DNA of 64,000 nucleotides from Mucilaginibacter phyllosphaerae (GTDB taxonomy: Bacteria; Bacteroidota; Bacteroidia; Sphingobacteriales; Sphingobacteriaceae), in contig NZ_SNQG01000002.1 of assembly GCF_004378255.1 (NCBI RefSeq), positions 682,001-746,000 of the forward strand. Reading direction: 5' to 3'. This document shows positions 1 to 9,300 of this stretch, one piece after another. The translations under genes and the position numbers were made by a program. The notes under the pieces are model-generated. The model searched no databases. It was not told the DNA's origin and saw only the letters and a list, made by a program, of their open reading frames with translations. Numbering within the stretch: position 1 is the first letter of the stretch; the number at the start of each line of letters is the position of its first letter.

Positions 1-126
1 GATTTTTTAACTGGTTGCTGATAAAAAAAATAAGGTATGCGGCCTGGTTTTTGCCACTATAGCAGCATAAAGGGTTAGCGCTTTTATTACCCTATAACCG
101 ATTTATACTAAACAGATATCTAAATT

Positions 127-1134
127 ATGATTACTTCATTGGTAACAGGCGGGGCCGGCTTTATTGGCTCACATGTAGCAAAACATTGTTTAAACCTTGG
201 GCACAAAGTGATTGTGCTGGATGATCTTAGCGGTGGTTTTGAAGACCATGTACCGCAAGGCGTAGAGTTTATGGAAGGCTCTATCAACGATGTTGAACTG
301 CTGGAGGCCTTGTTTGAGAAGCACCGGTTTGATTATGTTTACCATCTGGCTGCCTACGCTGCCGAAGGCTTGTCGCACTTTATCCGCAGGTTTAATTATA
401 ATAATAACCTTATCGGTTCTGTTAATCTTATCAACCTGTCAGTTTTATACAAGATTAAATGTTTTGTGTTTACCTCGTCAATAGCGGTGTATGGTGCAGG
501 GCAACTGCCCATGTTAGAGAGCATGGTGCCACAGCCCGAAGACCCATACGGTGTAGCCAAATACGCAGTAGAGATGGATTTGAAGGCGGCTAAACACATG
601 TTCGGTTTAAATTCGGTGATCTTTCGCCCGCATAATGTTTATGGCGAGAACCAAAATATCGGCGATAAATACCGTAACGTTATCGGTATTTTTATGAACC
701 AGATAATGCAGCAAAAACCCATGACCATATTTGGTGATGGCGAACAAACCCGCGCATTCAGCTATATTGACGATGTTGCCCCGCATATTGCCAACTGTGT
801 AAATGTACCTGCTGCGTATAACCAGGTATTTAACGTTGGTGCCGATAAGCCCTACACGGTGAACGAACTGGTACAGGTAGTTGCCAAAGAGCTGGGTGTG
901 GAACCCAAAGTTACCCATCTGGAAGCACGTAAAGAAGTTATGCATGCCCACAGCGAACATTCAAAAGCAGCCGGTGTATTTGGCAACAGTAAAAATGTAA
1001 GCCTGGAAGAAGGGATAGCCAAAATGGCCGCCTGGGCAAAAGTGGTTGGCTCCAGGGCCAGCGCCGAGTTTGACAACATAGAGATAGAAGAAAATCTGCC
1101 GCAGGGCTGGAGCAAGAAATCAATGGCTGTTTAA
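127..1134 (+). CDS. NAD-dependent epimerase/dehydratase (extended SDR)
   Basis: 335 aa, the usual length for UDP-glucose 4-epimerase-like extended short-chain dehydrogenases. The N-terminal Rossmann motif TGGAGFIGSH lies at residues 7-16 and the catalytic pair is Tyr141/Lys145 (PYGVAK), with Ser117/Ser118 upstream. The family interconverts or dehydrates nucleotide-activated sugars in the cytoplasm for surface polysaccharide synthesis. The C-terminal half carries typical sugar-nucleotide-binding sequence (FRPHNVYGENQN, FGDGEQTRAFSYIDD). No glycosyltransferase gene lies beside it here, but the window begins just upstream, so a polysaccharide locus could continue to the left. Exact substrate is not readable from sequence; calling it galE would be over-precise. 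Confidence 0.88.
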   Translation: MITSLVTGGAGFIGSHVAKHCLNLGHKVIVLDDLSGGFEDHVPQGVEFMEGSINDVELLEALFEKHRFDYVYHLAAYAAEGLSHFIRRFNYNNNLIGSVNLINLSVLYKIKCFVFTSSIAVYGAGQLPMLESMVPQPEDPYGVAKYAVEMDLKAAKHMFGLNSVIFRPHNVYGENQNIGDKYRNVIGIFMNQIMQQKPMTIFGDGEQTRAFSYIDDVAPHIANCVNVPAAYNQVFNVGADKPYTVNELVQVVAKELGVEPKVTHLEARKEVMHAHSEHSKAAGVFGNSKNVSLEEGIAKMAAWAKVVGSRASAEFDNIEIEENLPQGWSKKSMAV

Positions 1135-1172
1135 TTCCTGAAAAAGATTATCGGTTTTTCGGTAAACATTTA

Positions 1173-1180
1173 TATTTTTG
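1173..1180 (+). promoter_or_regulatory. Bacteroidota -7 promoter box
   Basis: TATTTTTG matches the Bacteroidota -7 consensus TAnnTTTG. It lies 18 nt before the ATG at 1199 and overlaps the TTG (1178) that would otherwise be an in-frame alternative start, so the TTG is probably promoter DNA rather than coding. The -33 element is weak (a T-run around 1155-1159). Confidence 0.55.
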
Positions 1181-1198
1181 TGCCAAATAATTAAGCAA

Positions 1199-1387
1199 AT
1201 GCAAAATTCAACAGAAAACGCAAATTCAGTAAGTCACTATAAATTCTTAGTTCTGACGGTTGTTATTGGTTTAGTAGGTGTTTACTTACGCTTTGTAGAG
1301 TTTCCTCACGCTACGCTGATCTCTAACCTGATCTTGTTAGTAGCTTCCGGCTTATGCTTAAAAGCAGTTTTTGGGATTCTTAAATAA
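1199..1387 (+). CDS. small two-TM membrane protein
   Basis: 62 aa from ATG 1199. A TTG seven codons upstream sits inside the promoter box and was not used. About 15 polar residues precede two hydrophobic segments (FLVLTVVIGLVGVYL and LISNLILLVASGLCLKAVF), so it is a small inner-membrane protein of the type common and unannotated in Sphingobacteriaceae. It stands alone between its own promoter and a strong terminator, which argues for an independently transcribed, genuine gene. Function unknown. Confidence 0.7.
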   Translation: MQNSTENANSVSHYKFLVLTVVIGLVGVYLRFVEFPHATLISNLILLVASGLCLKAVFGILK

Positions 1388-1408
1388 GTAATGCATCATG
1401 ATATAATT

Positions 1409-1441
1409 AAAGCGCTGCCAGTTTTGGCAGCGCTTTTTTTG
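1409..1441 (+). terminator. rho-independent terminator
   Basis: Perfect 11-bp stem AAAGCGCTGCC / GGCAGCGCTTT with a 6-nt loop, followed by a T-run. It follows the small membrane protein gene by about 20 nt. Confidence 0.9.
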
Positions 1442-1587
1442 TTTGTACGCTCTTTCGTCATTTTTCTGAAAAGATAGCCCAGGTAAGTAAAGCACGCCCT
1501 GTTTTTGTCGCGATCGTACCGCAAGATGCTTATATTGTTTACTGATATTTGGATATAGACAAGCAATTATAGCATTAAAATTAATTT

Positions 1588-2166
1588 ATGAGGAAGTTAA
1601 AGTTACAGATACAAATGACCATTGATGGTTTTGTAGCCGGTCCCAAAGGTGAGTTAGACTGGCAATTTCTTCCGGGTGCTGCACCAGACCCTAATAGCTT
1701 TAAAACGGTGATAGATATTGCTGAAAGTAGCGACATTATTTTATTAGGCCGTAAAATGACCCGTGAGTTTATTGATTATTGGGAAAATGTGGCAGACAAT
1801 CAGCCCGATAGCCCCATGCATTCTTTTGCACAAACCATGGTAAACATGCGCAAAATCGTTTTTAGCCGCACAGAAAAGAATATTATTGGCAGGAATTTAG
1901 AAACAGAGCATAGCGACCTGGCTACAGCGGTGAAACAACTAAAGCAAAAAGAGGGTAAAGATATTTTGGTTTATGGCGGTGCTGATTTTGTAAGATCGCT
2001 GGTTGACCTGGATCTTATTGATGAGTATTACATTATCAGGAACCCGGTTGCTATTGGTAAGGGCCTTTCTATTTTTAAGGAAAGAAAGATCCTCAATCTG
2101 GAGAGCACCATCTCGTTCAAAAGCGGTAAAACGATAAGCAAATACTTACCTGCACAGGCACTATAG
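1588..2166 (+). CDS. dihydrofolate reductase family protein (RibD C-terminal-like)
   Basis: 192 aa. The start MRKLKLQIQMTIDGFVAG and the central VYGGADFVRSLVDLDLIDEY stretch are typical of the RibD C-terminal/YyaP-like reductase family, which shares the DHFR fold and binds NADPH. The family includes riboflavin-pathway reductases, but single-domain members like this one are mostly of unknown substrate. It has no riboflavin genes around it. An array of palindromes follows directly, before the convergent gldB. Confidence 0.85.
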   Translation: MRKLKLQIQMTIDGFVAGPKGELDWQFLPGAAPDPNSFKTVIDIAESSDIILLGRKMTREFIDYWENVADNQPDSPMHSFAQTMVNMRKIVFSRTEKNIIGRNLETEHSDLATAVKQLKQKEGKDILVYGGADFVRSLVDLDLIDEYYIIRNPVAIGKGLSIFKERKILNLESTISFKSGKTISKYLPAQAL

Positions 2167-2186
2167 ATCGCTTTTCTTAACCGCGT

Positions 2187-2387
2187 TATAACCCATGTTA
2201 ATTAAAAATCCATAACCGTACTGCCGGAGGCGCGAAGTATCGCGCCTTTACAATTGTGGTTATTAATGTTGTTGAACATGACCGTAGAGGCGCGATACTT
2301 CGCGCCTTTAAATAGCATTATAACCTGCTTAATTGAATATCATAACCGAGTCTGCCATAGACGCGATGCATCGCGTCTATACAATTA
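2187..2387. repeat. tandem array of three intergenic palindromes
   Basis: Three hairpins lie in about 150 bp. Two share an 8-bp stem AGGCGCGA/TCGCGCCT (2228-2247, loop AGTA; 2288-2307, loop TACT), so one is the exact reverse complement of the other. The third is a perfect 24-bp palindrome at 2357-2380 centred on TGCA. Flanks are also repeated: the pattern TTATAACC...TTAATT...CATAACCG precedes the first and third palindromes, so whole units of about 60-70 bp appear duplicated. The array sits between convergent genes and may also act as a bidirectional terminator. Confidence 0.8.
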
Positions 2388-3434
2388 TTCCTCGGCATTT
2401 TTAGGGCGGTATTTTGATTCGTTCAGGATCTTTTGGGCATCCCTGTTGGCCATAAGCTGCTGCAGGGTAATATCGGGGTGCTTGTCCATATATTGTTTTA
2501 CAATCTGCCAGCCGGTCCATACGGCCAGTTTGGGGGCCGAATCGTTCTTGTCGCCGAGGCCGGGGGTAAAGGGGGCCTCATTCAGGTACTTTTGAATTTT
2601 CTGGAAATCGGTTTCGTAAAGCAGGTTCTCTTCTAAAAAAAATCCCCAGATGTTGGCCTTAAAGTCGTCGCACCATTTTATCTGTTGCGCAGTGTATCCA
2701 ATTTTGGTAGAATCGGCTACATCGGGCAGGGTTTGATCCATAAAGTACAATATCTTGCCGTTGTAGATCATTTTTGCCAGCAGGGAGTTGTCCCGGTCAT
2801 CCTCGGGGAACATATCTTCGCGGGCAATTCCTTCTACTACACGCGGGGTAATGTTATCGGGCGTAAACCTGCGCGATATATAATGCGGAAAATTCTCTAT
2901 CAGCGCCGGGTAAAATCGCGAATCGGCACCCAAAAAAAGGTCTAAACCAATACCAAAATAACCATCGCCAATAGTGGTTTGCGCCCTAAAACCCGATAGG
3001 TAGGCATATACCTTTGGCAAACGCTTTTGCGGGTAATAGTATTTTATCCTGCGGAAGGCATCCGTTAGTTCTGCATCCTGCTTATCCATGTCGGGATAAA
3101 CGGCGTCAACATCATGCTTAAGATCGGTATAAGCCTGGCCTGCAAAAATATCGCGCAGGTTTTTATAATAGTTGGTATCTGCCGTACTGCCCGCTTTAAT
3201 TATACGTTCAATAAAATCCTGGTAAAACAAGCCGTATTTATTTTGCAGCAGGGTTATTTGAGGTGTGAGCGGGTGGGTACGCAATTGGTCAAAATCTTTG
3301 TCAAAGCGTTCTATCTTAACATTTACCGGTATGTTGCTTACATCAACTTTTTTATTGCGCTTGCAGGCCGTAAAAATAAGGCACAGTAAAAAACTTAAGT
3401 ATATAACTGTTGTTTTACATGAATTAGACATCAT
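2385..3434 (-). CDS. gldB: gliding motility lipoprotein GldB
   Basis: 349 aa. A signal peptide ends in a lipobox at FTAC (Cys about 24), followed by the characteristic GldB opening VDVSNIPVNVKIERFDKDF. GldB is an envelope lipoprotein required for gliding in Flavobacterium; in non-gliding Bacteroidota its precise role is unclear. The adjacent divergent nadE is the classical gldB neighbour, but gldC is not beside it here. Two consecutive ATG codons (3434 and 3431) are possible starts. A -7 box just upstream (3449-3456) supports either. T9SS cargo genes a few kb away fit a gliding/T9SS-competent genome. Confidence 0.9.
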   Translation of the reverse strand: MMSNSCKTTVIYLSFLLCLIFTACKRNKKVDVSNIPVNVKIERFDKDFDQLRTHPLTPQITLLQNKYGLFYQDFIERIIKAGSTADTNYYKNLRDIFAGQAYTDLKHDVDAVYPDMDKQDAELTDAFRRIKYYYPQKRLPKVYAYLSGFRAQTTIGDGYFGIGLDLFLGADSRFYPALIENFPHYISRRFTPDNITPRVVEGIAREDMFPEDDRDNSLLAKMIYNGKILYFMDQTLPDVADSTKIGYTAQQIKWCDDFKANIWGFFLEENLLYETDFQKIQKYLNEAPFTPGLGDKNDSAPKLAVWTGWQIVKQYMDKHPDITLQQLMANRDAQKILNESKYRPKNAEE

Positions 3435-3448
3435 AAATAACGTTTTAG

Positions 3449-3456
3449 CAAAAATA
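3449..3456 (-). promoter_or_regulatory. gldB -7 promoter box
   Basis: On the minus strand the sequence reads TATTTTTG, a perfect TAnnTTTG. It lies 14 nt before the gldB start, which leaves only a very short leader. No clear -33 TTG was found. Confidence 0.5.
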
Positions 3457-3580
3457 ATTTTTTTATTTGCATTAAAGGGGGAGAATAGTGAGTAGTTAAG
3501 TAATGATCAGTAAATGGTTAACCGTTTCTGATTAGACCTTTCACCCACTCGCCACCCACCAATTACCACTCATTAATAAC

Positions 3581-5230
3581 ATGAAAATAGCATTAGCCCA
3601 GCTTAATTATCATATTGGTAACTTTGAATCTAACACCCAGAAAATAATTACCAGCATCCGGGAAGCAAAACAGAACGGGGCCGACCTGGTTGTTTTTGCC
3701 GAGTTATGCGTATGTGGTTATCCTGCGCGTGATTTTTTGGAGTTTAATGAATTTATAAGCCTGTGTGATGCCGCCGCCCACCAAATAGCTGCAGCCTGTA
3801 CCGGGATAGCCTGCATCATTGGCCTGCCAACACCCAACCATAATCCCGAAGGTAAAGATCTGAACAACTCGGCCTATTTTATAGATAACGGCGAGATAAA
3901 GGCTGTTGTAAACAAGGCCCTTTTGCCCAACTACGATATTTTTGACGAGTACAGGTATTTTGAACCATCAACCACATTTAATTGCATAGATTTTAAAGGT
4001 AAGCGTATTGCACTGACCATTTGCGAGGACCTTTGGAACACTATTGAGAACCCGCTGTACATTACCCGCCCCATGGATACGCTGATTAAGCAAAAGCCGG
4101 ATGTGATGATCAATATTGCGGCATCGCCTTTTGCTTATAACCATGATGAAGAGCGAATTGCCATACTAAGCGATAATGCCGGGCGGTATAACCTGCCCCT
4201 TTTTTATGTAAACCACGTTGGCGCACAAACCGAACTGATTTTTGACGGCGGATCTTTAGTGTTTGATAAAAATGGCAAAATAGCCGATGAGCTACCTTAT
4301 TTTTCGGAAGCTGTAACCTATTACAATTTACATGATGACGGAAGCATCAGCTTTGAACATCAAACTACCCAAAAGGCCAACCGCGCAAGCGATATAGAGC
4401 AGATATACCAGGGGCTTATTTTAGGCATACAGGATTATTTTTATAAGTCGGGCTTTAAGCAGGCCATTCTGGGGTTATCCGGCGGGATAGATTCTGCCGT
4501 GGTGTGCGCGCTGGCTGCCGAGGCGCTTGGGCCGCAAAATGTAATGGCTGTTTTGCTGCCTTCCAAATTCTCCAGCGATCATTCTTTAAAGGATGCCGAA
4601 GACCTGGTGGCTAACCTGGGCTGCAAATCTGAAACCATCGCTATAGAAAAAATTACGGATGCGTTTGAAAACTCGCTGCACCCGCAATTCCAAAATCTGC
4701 CGTTTAACATTGCCGAAGAGAACATCCAATCGCGCAGCAGGGCGGTACTGCTGATGGCTATGTGTAATAAGTTTGGCTACATTCTGCTCAATACTTCCAA
4801 CAAAAGCGAGGCTGCCGTAGGTTATGGTACGCTTTATGGCGATATGTGCGGCGGAATTTCTGTTATTGGCGATGTGTTTAAAACGCAGGTTTTTCAGCTG
4901 GCCCGTTATATTAACCGCCAGCGGGAGATCATCCCGGAGAATACCATCGTAAAACCACCATCGGCAGAGCTAAGGCCCGACCAAAAGGATACCGATTCGT
5001 TACCGGAGTATGATATACTGGATGCCATACTGGTGCAATATGTAGAGCGCCGCTGTTCATCCGCAGAAATCATAAAGCAGGGTTTTGATAATGCCGTAGT
5101 GCATAAAGTGCTGCGCCTGGTTAACCTGGCCGAGCATAAGCGTTACCAAACGCCGCCAATATTAAGGGTATCGCCCAAGGCATTTGGCATGGGCAGGCGT
5201 ATGCCGATAGTAGGCAAATATTTGATGTAA
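3581..5230 (+). CDS. nadE: glutamine-dependent NAD+ synthase
   Basis: 549 aa, two domains. Residues 1-265 are a nitrilase-type amidotransferase with the triad Glu41 (FAEL), Lys112 (NKALLPNYD) and Cys148 (TICEDLW). Residues 270-549 are the ATP-dependent synthetase with the pyrophosphatase P-loop SGGIDS at 300-305. It amidates nicotinic acid adenine dinucleotide to NAD+ using glutamine-derived ammonia, the last step of NAD synthesis. Length matches the bifunctional bacterial form. Divergent from gldB, a gene order known from gliding Bacteroidota. Confidence 0.96.
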   Translation: MKIALAQLNYHIGNFESNTQKIITSIREAKQNGADLVVFAELCVCGYPARDFLEFNEFISLCDAAAHQIAAACTGIACIIGLPTPNHNPEGKDLNNSAYFIDNGEIKAVVNKALLPNYDIFDEYRYFEPSTTFNCIDFKGKRIALTICEDLWNTIENPLYITRPMDTLIKQKPDVMINIAASPFAYNHDEERIAILSDNAGRYNLPLFYVNHVGAQTELIFDGGSLVFDKNGKIADELPYFSEAVTYYNLHDDGSISFEHQTTQKANRASDIEQIYQGLILGIQDYFYKSGFKQAILGLSGGIDSAVVCALAAEALGPQNVMAVLLPSKFSSDHSLKDAEDLVANLGCKSETIAIEKITDAFENSLHPQFQNLPFNIAEENIQSRSRAVLLMAMCNKFGYILLNTSNKSEAAVGYGTLYGDMCGGISVIGDVFKTQVFQLARYINRQREIIPENTIVKPPSAELRPDQKDTDSLPEYDILDAILVQYVERRCSSAEIIKQGFDNAVVHKVLRLVNLAEHKRYQTPPILRVSPKAFGMGRRMPIVGKYLM

Positions 5231-5312
5231 CTACACGCTAAAAACGGGGTAGAGGATTACTGAGAATAATTATTTTTTGATTTGCAATAAAACTGTTAAA
5301 CCTTTGTTTACT

Positions 5313-5340
5313 TATTAGTCTAAAGCAATATAAATATTTG
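5313..5340 (+). promoter_or_regulatory. promoter of the DUF4136 gene
   Basis: TTTG at 5313-5316 and AATATTTG at 5333-5340 (one mismatch to TAnnTTTG) are 16 nt apart. The -7 box ends 8 nt before the ATG at 5349, so the transcript would have almost no leader. Confidence 0.45.
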
Positions 5341-5348
5341 GTAAGGCC

Positions 5349-5975
5349 ATGAAAAAATATATTCACTTAATGCTGGCGGTGGCTTGTATGTCTGCCCTGT
5401 CGGCCTGCAGCAGTTATAATTATTATACTGCAGCCCAAAACAAAACTAATTTATCTGCTTATCGTACGTTTGCCCTGGCAGGCCCAACAACCAGCCGTAA
5501 CAAGCAATGGCGCCCGCTGGATGAAATTGGCAACGGCAAGATACAGAAGGCCACAGAACAGGCTTTAACAAGCAAGGGCCTGGTGATGGCGCAGCAAAAC
5601 CCCGATTTGCTGGTGCACTATGCAACAGTTACCGGCCGCGGCTCTAAAATGGAATTTTATACCCCTTACTACGGCGGCTTTTATGGCGGCTGGGGGTGGG
5701 GCGGCGGATGGTACCGCCCGTGGGGATGGGGCTTTGGATACGGCGGCTGGGGTGGCCCGTGGGGTGGTTACGGCCCTACTTATGCACAAAAAGTACATTA
5801 TAAAGAAGGTACCATTATTATAGATCTGGTAGATAGTAAAACCCAGCGCATCGTATGGCGCGGTTATGGTGTTGGCGAATTGCGCAACCCAAAACAAACC
5901 ATGAATGATATACCCAAAATTGTTGAAGGTATTATTAAACAATTAGACCTTGCCCCGCCATTAACAAGATCATAA
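5349..5975 (+). CDS. DUF4136 lipoprotein with Gly/Trp/Tyr-rich insert
   Basis: 208 aa. Signal peptide with lipobox SALSAC (Cys about 20), then a DUF4136 fold: YRTFAL near the start, QALTSKGLVMAQQNPDLLVHY in the middle, VDSKTQRIVWRGYG and a C-terminal IVEGIIKQL helix. Between the halves (residues about 98-144) lies a stretch made almost wholly of Gly, Trp, Tyr, Phe and Pro, which reads as a surface or intrinsically disordered loop. DUF4136 lipoproteins are envelope proteins of unknown function. It appears to be monocistronic, with its own promoter. Confidence 0.88.
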   Translation: MKKYIHLMLAVACMSALSACSSYNYYTAAQNKTNLSAYRTFALAGPTTSRNKQWRPLDEIGNGKIQKATEQALTSKGLVMAQQNPDLLVHYATVTGRGSKMEFYTPYYGGFYGGWGWGGGWYRPWGWGFGYGGWGGPWGGYGPTYAQKVHYKEGTIIIDLVDSKTQRIVWRGYGVGELRNPKQTMNDIPKIVEGIIKQLDLAPPLTRS

Positions 5976-6059
5976 ACGTTACCAACGTTCTAAAAGCAGG
6001 TGTCTATTATATTTTATAAAATATAGGCAACCTTGTAAGCGCTTTTATGCTCACAAATA

Positions 6060-6296
6060 TTATAGTTGTATAGCATTTAACGCTTTTTGTTTTTGATGCA
6101 TCTTATAAGCCCCGTAAATAACGGTAATGGCAACCAGCAGGTACACCCAGGTATCAAGCGGTATTTCACAAACATCATCAATATCACTTCCGTTGCAATT
6201 GCCAACAGGTGGGTCTGTAGCTGTTTGCGCAAACGCTGCCATATTAATGGTTAAAAGGCATAACAGCACTAATCCCTTCTTAATTATTCTCATCAT
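6060..6296 (-). CDS. small secreted protein with sorting-signal-like C-terminal tail
   Basis: About 78 aa from ATG 6296 (ATG 6293 is equally possible). A further upstream in-frame start would overlap the previous gene. Order: signal peptide ending at AFAQ, a short mature segment with two cysteines (GNCNGSDIDDVC), then PLDTW, one hydrophobic helix (VYLLVAITVIYGAY) and a basic end (KMHQKQK). The Pro-x-Asp motif, helix and basic cluster resemble C-terminal sorting tails of exosortase or PID-CTERM type; that link is an inference. It begins 10 nt after the stop of the giant secreted protein, so the two are almost certainly co-transcribed. Confidence 0.75.
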   Translation of the reverse strand: MMRIIKKGLVLLCLLTINMAAFAQTATDPPVGNCNGSDIDDVCEIPLDTWVYLLVAITVIYGAYKMHQKQKALNAIQL

Positions 6297-6306
6297 CCCT
6301 TTAATC

Positions 6307-9300
6307 TTATAACTTAATAAATTTTGCAATGCCTAAATCTGTTTTTGTTTTATTATTGGTAACCCTTATAAAATAGCTGCCCGGTATTAAATTACCCACG
6401 TTATCCTGCCAGTTGGGCTGTGGCGACGTAACCGATTTTACAATTTCGCCATTACTGTTAGATATAACGATGGTGTATGACGTGCTATTGCTTTGCTGCC
6501 CCACCACGCTTAAATTAATGGTGCTGCTTACCGGGTTAGGGAACACCATAAAGTTTTTGTTCTCGGTAATATCGTTAACGTTGGCATATATAATATTAAT
6601 GCTTTTAGAGTAGCTGATGCTACCGTTAACATCATCCTGCTTTAACCGATACTGGTTTACACCCGTTATCGGCGAAGGATCTGTTAAGGTGTACCTGCCA
6701 ATGCCTGATGAAAGCAAGCCGCCAACTACGTTAAATGTTTTACCGCCATCTATGCTTTTTTCTACCGTAAAGTTGGTGTAGTTGCTTTCGTTTTCGGTAA
6801 CCCATAGCAATTGCGCGCCTGCTTTAGCCTTGGTGCCGGTAAAGTTAAGCAATCTTAAGCCTTTATCAGGGTTTTGCCTGATAATAAGGCTAAAACGCGC
6901 CGAGCTGTAAGTGTTGGTGTCGGCTCTTTCGATATTAAAACTGTAAGATTTATACAGGCGGATATTCAATGAATCCTTTTTGAAGCTGTCCATCAGCCAG
7001 ATATCATACAGATCGGGGATGTTTTTTTGCTCGGTTAAATTCAATTGGTACACGCCGCTTTCGGTAGCGTTTACCTTTAAACGTATTTTTTGATTTTTTT
7101 GCAGCAGCGGCAGCCTGTTGATACTTAACGAAACGTTATCTGCAGATAGGCTTGATAAACTGATCACCCCGATACCCGGGCGGTAAGCAGCGTCTTCATC
7201 AAAAGTATAAGCCGGGGTTGCGTTGCTTTGAAAGCCAATGTAAATGTCATCATTGTTCACGGTATCTTTAAGCAACTGTAAGCGCACGTGCGTGTCCGGG
7301 TCGGTGTTGGCTGCTGCTACGCTTCTAACGGTTGCTTTATCTGCCATCAGCAGGGTAGTGTTAACCGTATTTTGCACCGTAGATTTTGCCGACTCGTTAA
7401 AGATAAGCTGTGCCGCTGCAGAAGTTGCCACCACAAAAAAGCCCTGGCCGCTTACAATATACCGGCTGCCGTTATTTGTGCCTGTCCCTGTACCCGGTGT
7501 AACACCTTTTTGATAGGTGGCAAAGTTTTTGGTACGCGGGTTAAGCTCATAAATGGTGTTGCCTATGTTAACGCCATAAATACCGCTGGTAGATGTGGTA
7601 GTGTTAAACGTATCCCAATCAATAGTGCTGGCGTAGGGGTTACCAACCAGGTTGTAGCCCCTTACGGTAGTAGTGGTAGTGGTATAACCCAGGTTAGCTG
7701 AATTTGGCGTGTACCAGTTTTTTACCGTGATCTGCCCGGTGTTTAAAGTGCCTGTTGCCGTTATTACGGCGCTGGTTGGCACATAATTTACATTTCTTTG
7801 CGCTGTAATGGTAGCCACATTTCTATCGCCCCTGTAAAAGAATTGCACACCGTTACCAACCGGGATATTAATAGGGCCGCCATCAATATCAATATTATAA
7901 TTTGGAGTGGTGCTGATGGTATTGATGCCGCGATAACTGCCGTTGGTAAACGAGGTTGTTAGCGGTACCCTGTCTTCCCTAAACAGGTACAGGGTTGGGT
8001 TGCCGGCCAGATCGAAGCCGTTTGTGCCCACATCTGTAGTGCCGGTAAGGTAAGATGTGTTTTTTAAGTAATTAACGCTGGTTACCCTGTTGCCGCCAAC
8101 TGTGGCTGCATAAACCGGCGACGATATTAAACGGTAACCTCTGTAATTAATGGTACCCCCTGTAATATATCGCTCAACACTTACCGTACCTGTTATGGTA
8201 GATGCGGCCGGCAATGTGCCTACATAAGCCGTAGCTGTAGCGGTAGATTTTAAGGTGAAGATTGTTGTTGGGTCGATAACCAGTTTACCCGATGGCAGGG
8301 TGAGTGCATTGTAAATATCAACTGGGCCGCCGCTTAGGGTAATGGTACCTGCCGCAGAGTTATTGATGGTTAAACTGCCGATAGACGTGGTATTGCCTGT
8401 TGCAGCAGCAGTATAGGTTTGTGCGGCTAACGAACCGTTAAAGTTGATGGCTGAATTGGTGCTGCCGTAGGTTATGGCACCATTGTTAACGATGTTACAC
8501 CCTACATTTAAGGTTTGCCCGTTAACGCCAAGGCTGATGCCACTGTTAACAGTCAGCCCGTATAAGGTCATGGCCGATGTAAGGGTAGTTGCACCGGATA
8601 TGATAAAATTCTCTTTACCGTTAAACGATGGTGTGGCCGATGCGCCCGTTATGTTAGATTGATAAGTGCTGCCATTATAAGTATAGGTAACGCCGCCCGG
8701 TATGGTAGTAACGTTTACAGGGTCGGCAGTGGTGGTGCCTTCAATGGTAAAGCCGCCGGGGTCCGACTGGTTATTGAACTCGGCCTTTACCCAGTCTGCA
8801 GATAGGGCGGTGCTGATCACCCGCGATTCATCTATCGTTCCTGTAAAGTTCTCATTACCGCCAACGTTGTAGCTGCCAAATACAATGGTATTGGGTGTGC
8901 CTATGTTAGTGCCTGTAGTACTTGTTTTAGCAAGGGCGCCATCTATATAAATGGAGTTTGTAGTGCCGTTATAGCTGTAAACCACATAATGCCAGGCGCC
9001 CGAGGCCGGGGTAAGATCACTGCTTACCACAATGGCGCCGCCATTTGAGTTGTTACTTATGGATGAATTAGCGGTACCCCTGAAAGCAATTTGTGAATAA
9101 GATGTGCCGTTTTGTAATACCATGGCATTCGCAGCATAAGCCGGGTAAGCGCCATAATACATCCAGGTAGACATGGTTATCGGCGTGTTTAGGGCGGTTA
9201 GGCCAGCTGCCGTAGTTTTGGATACGGTACCCCCGTTAAGCGTTGTGCCGGTTAGTATCTGGGCGTTTGACCGGGTAATGTTTGTAGCACTTGCCGTAAG

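Noticed and set aside
2187..2387. Palindrome array considered as a CRISPR
   Set aside because: Only three units, unequal spacing (60 and 71 bp) and similar flanks instead of unique spacers; no cas genes.
5565..5942. 125-codon minus-strand ORF under the DUF4136 gene
   Set aside because: It is the antisense of the Gly/Trp/Tyr-rich tract and its Ala/Pro-rich translation simply mirrors that composition.
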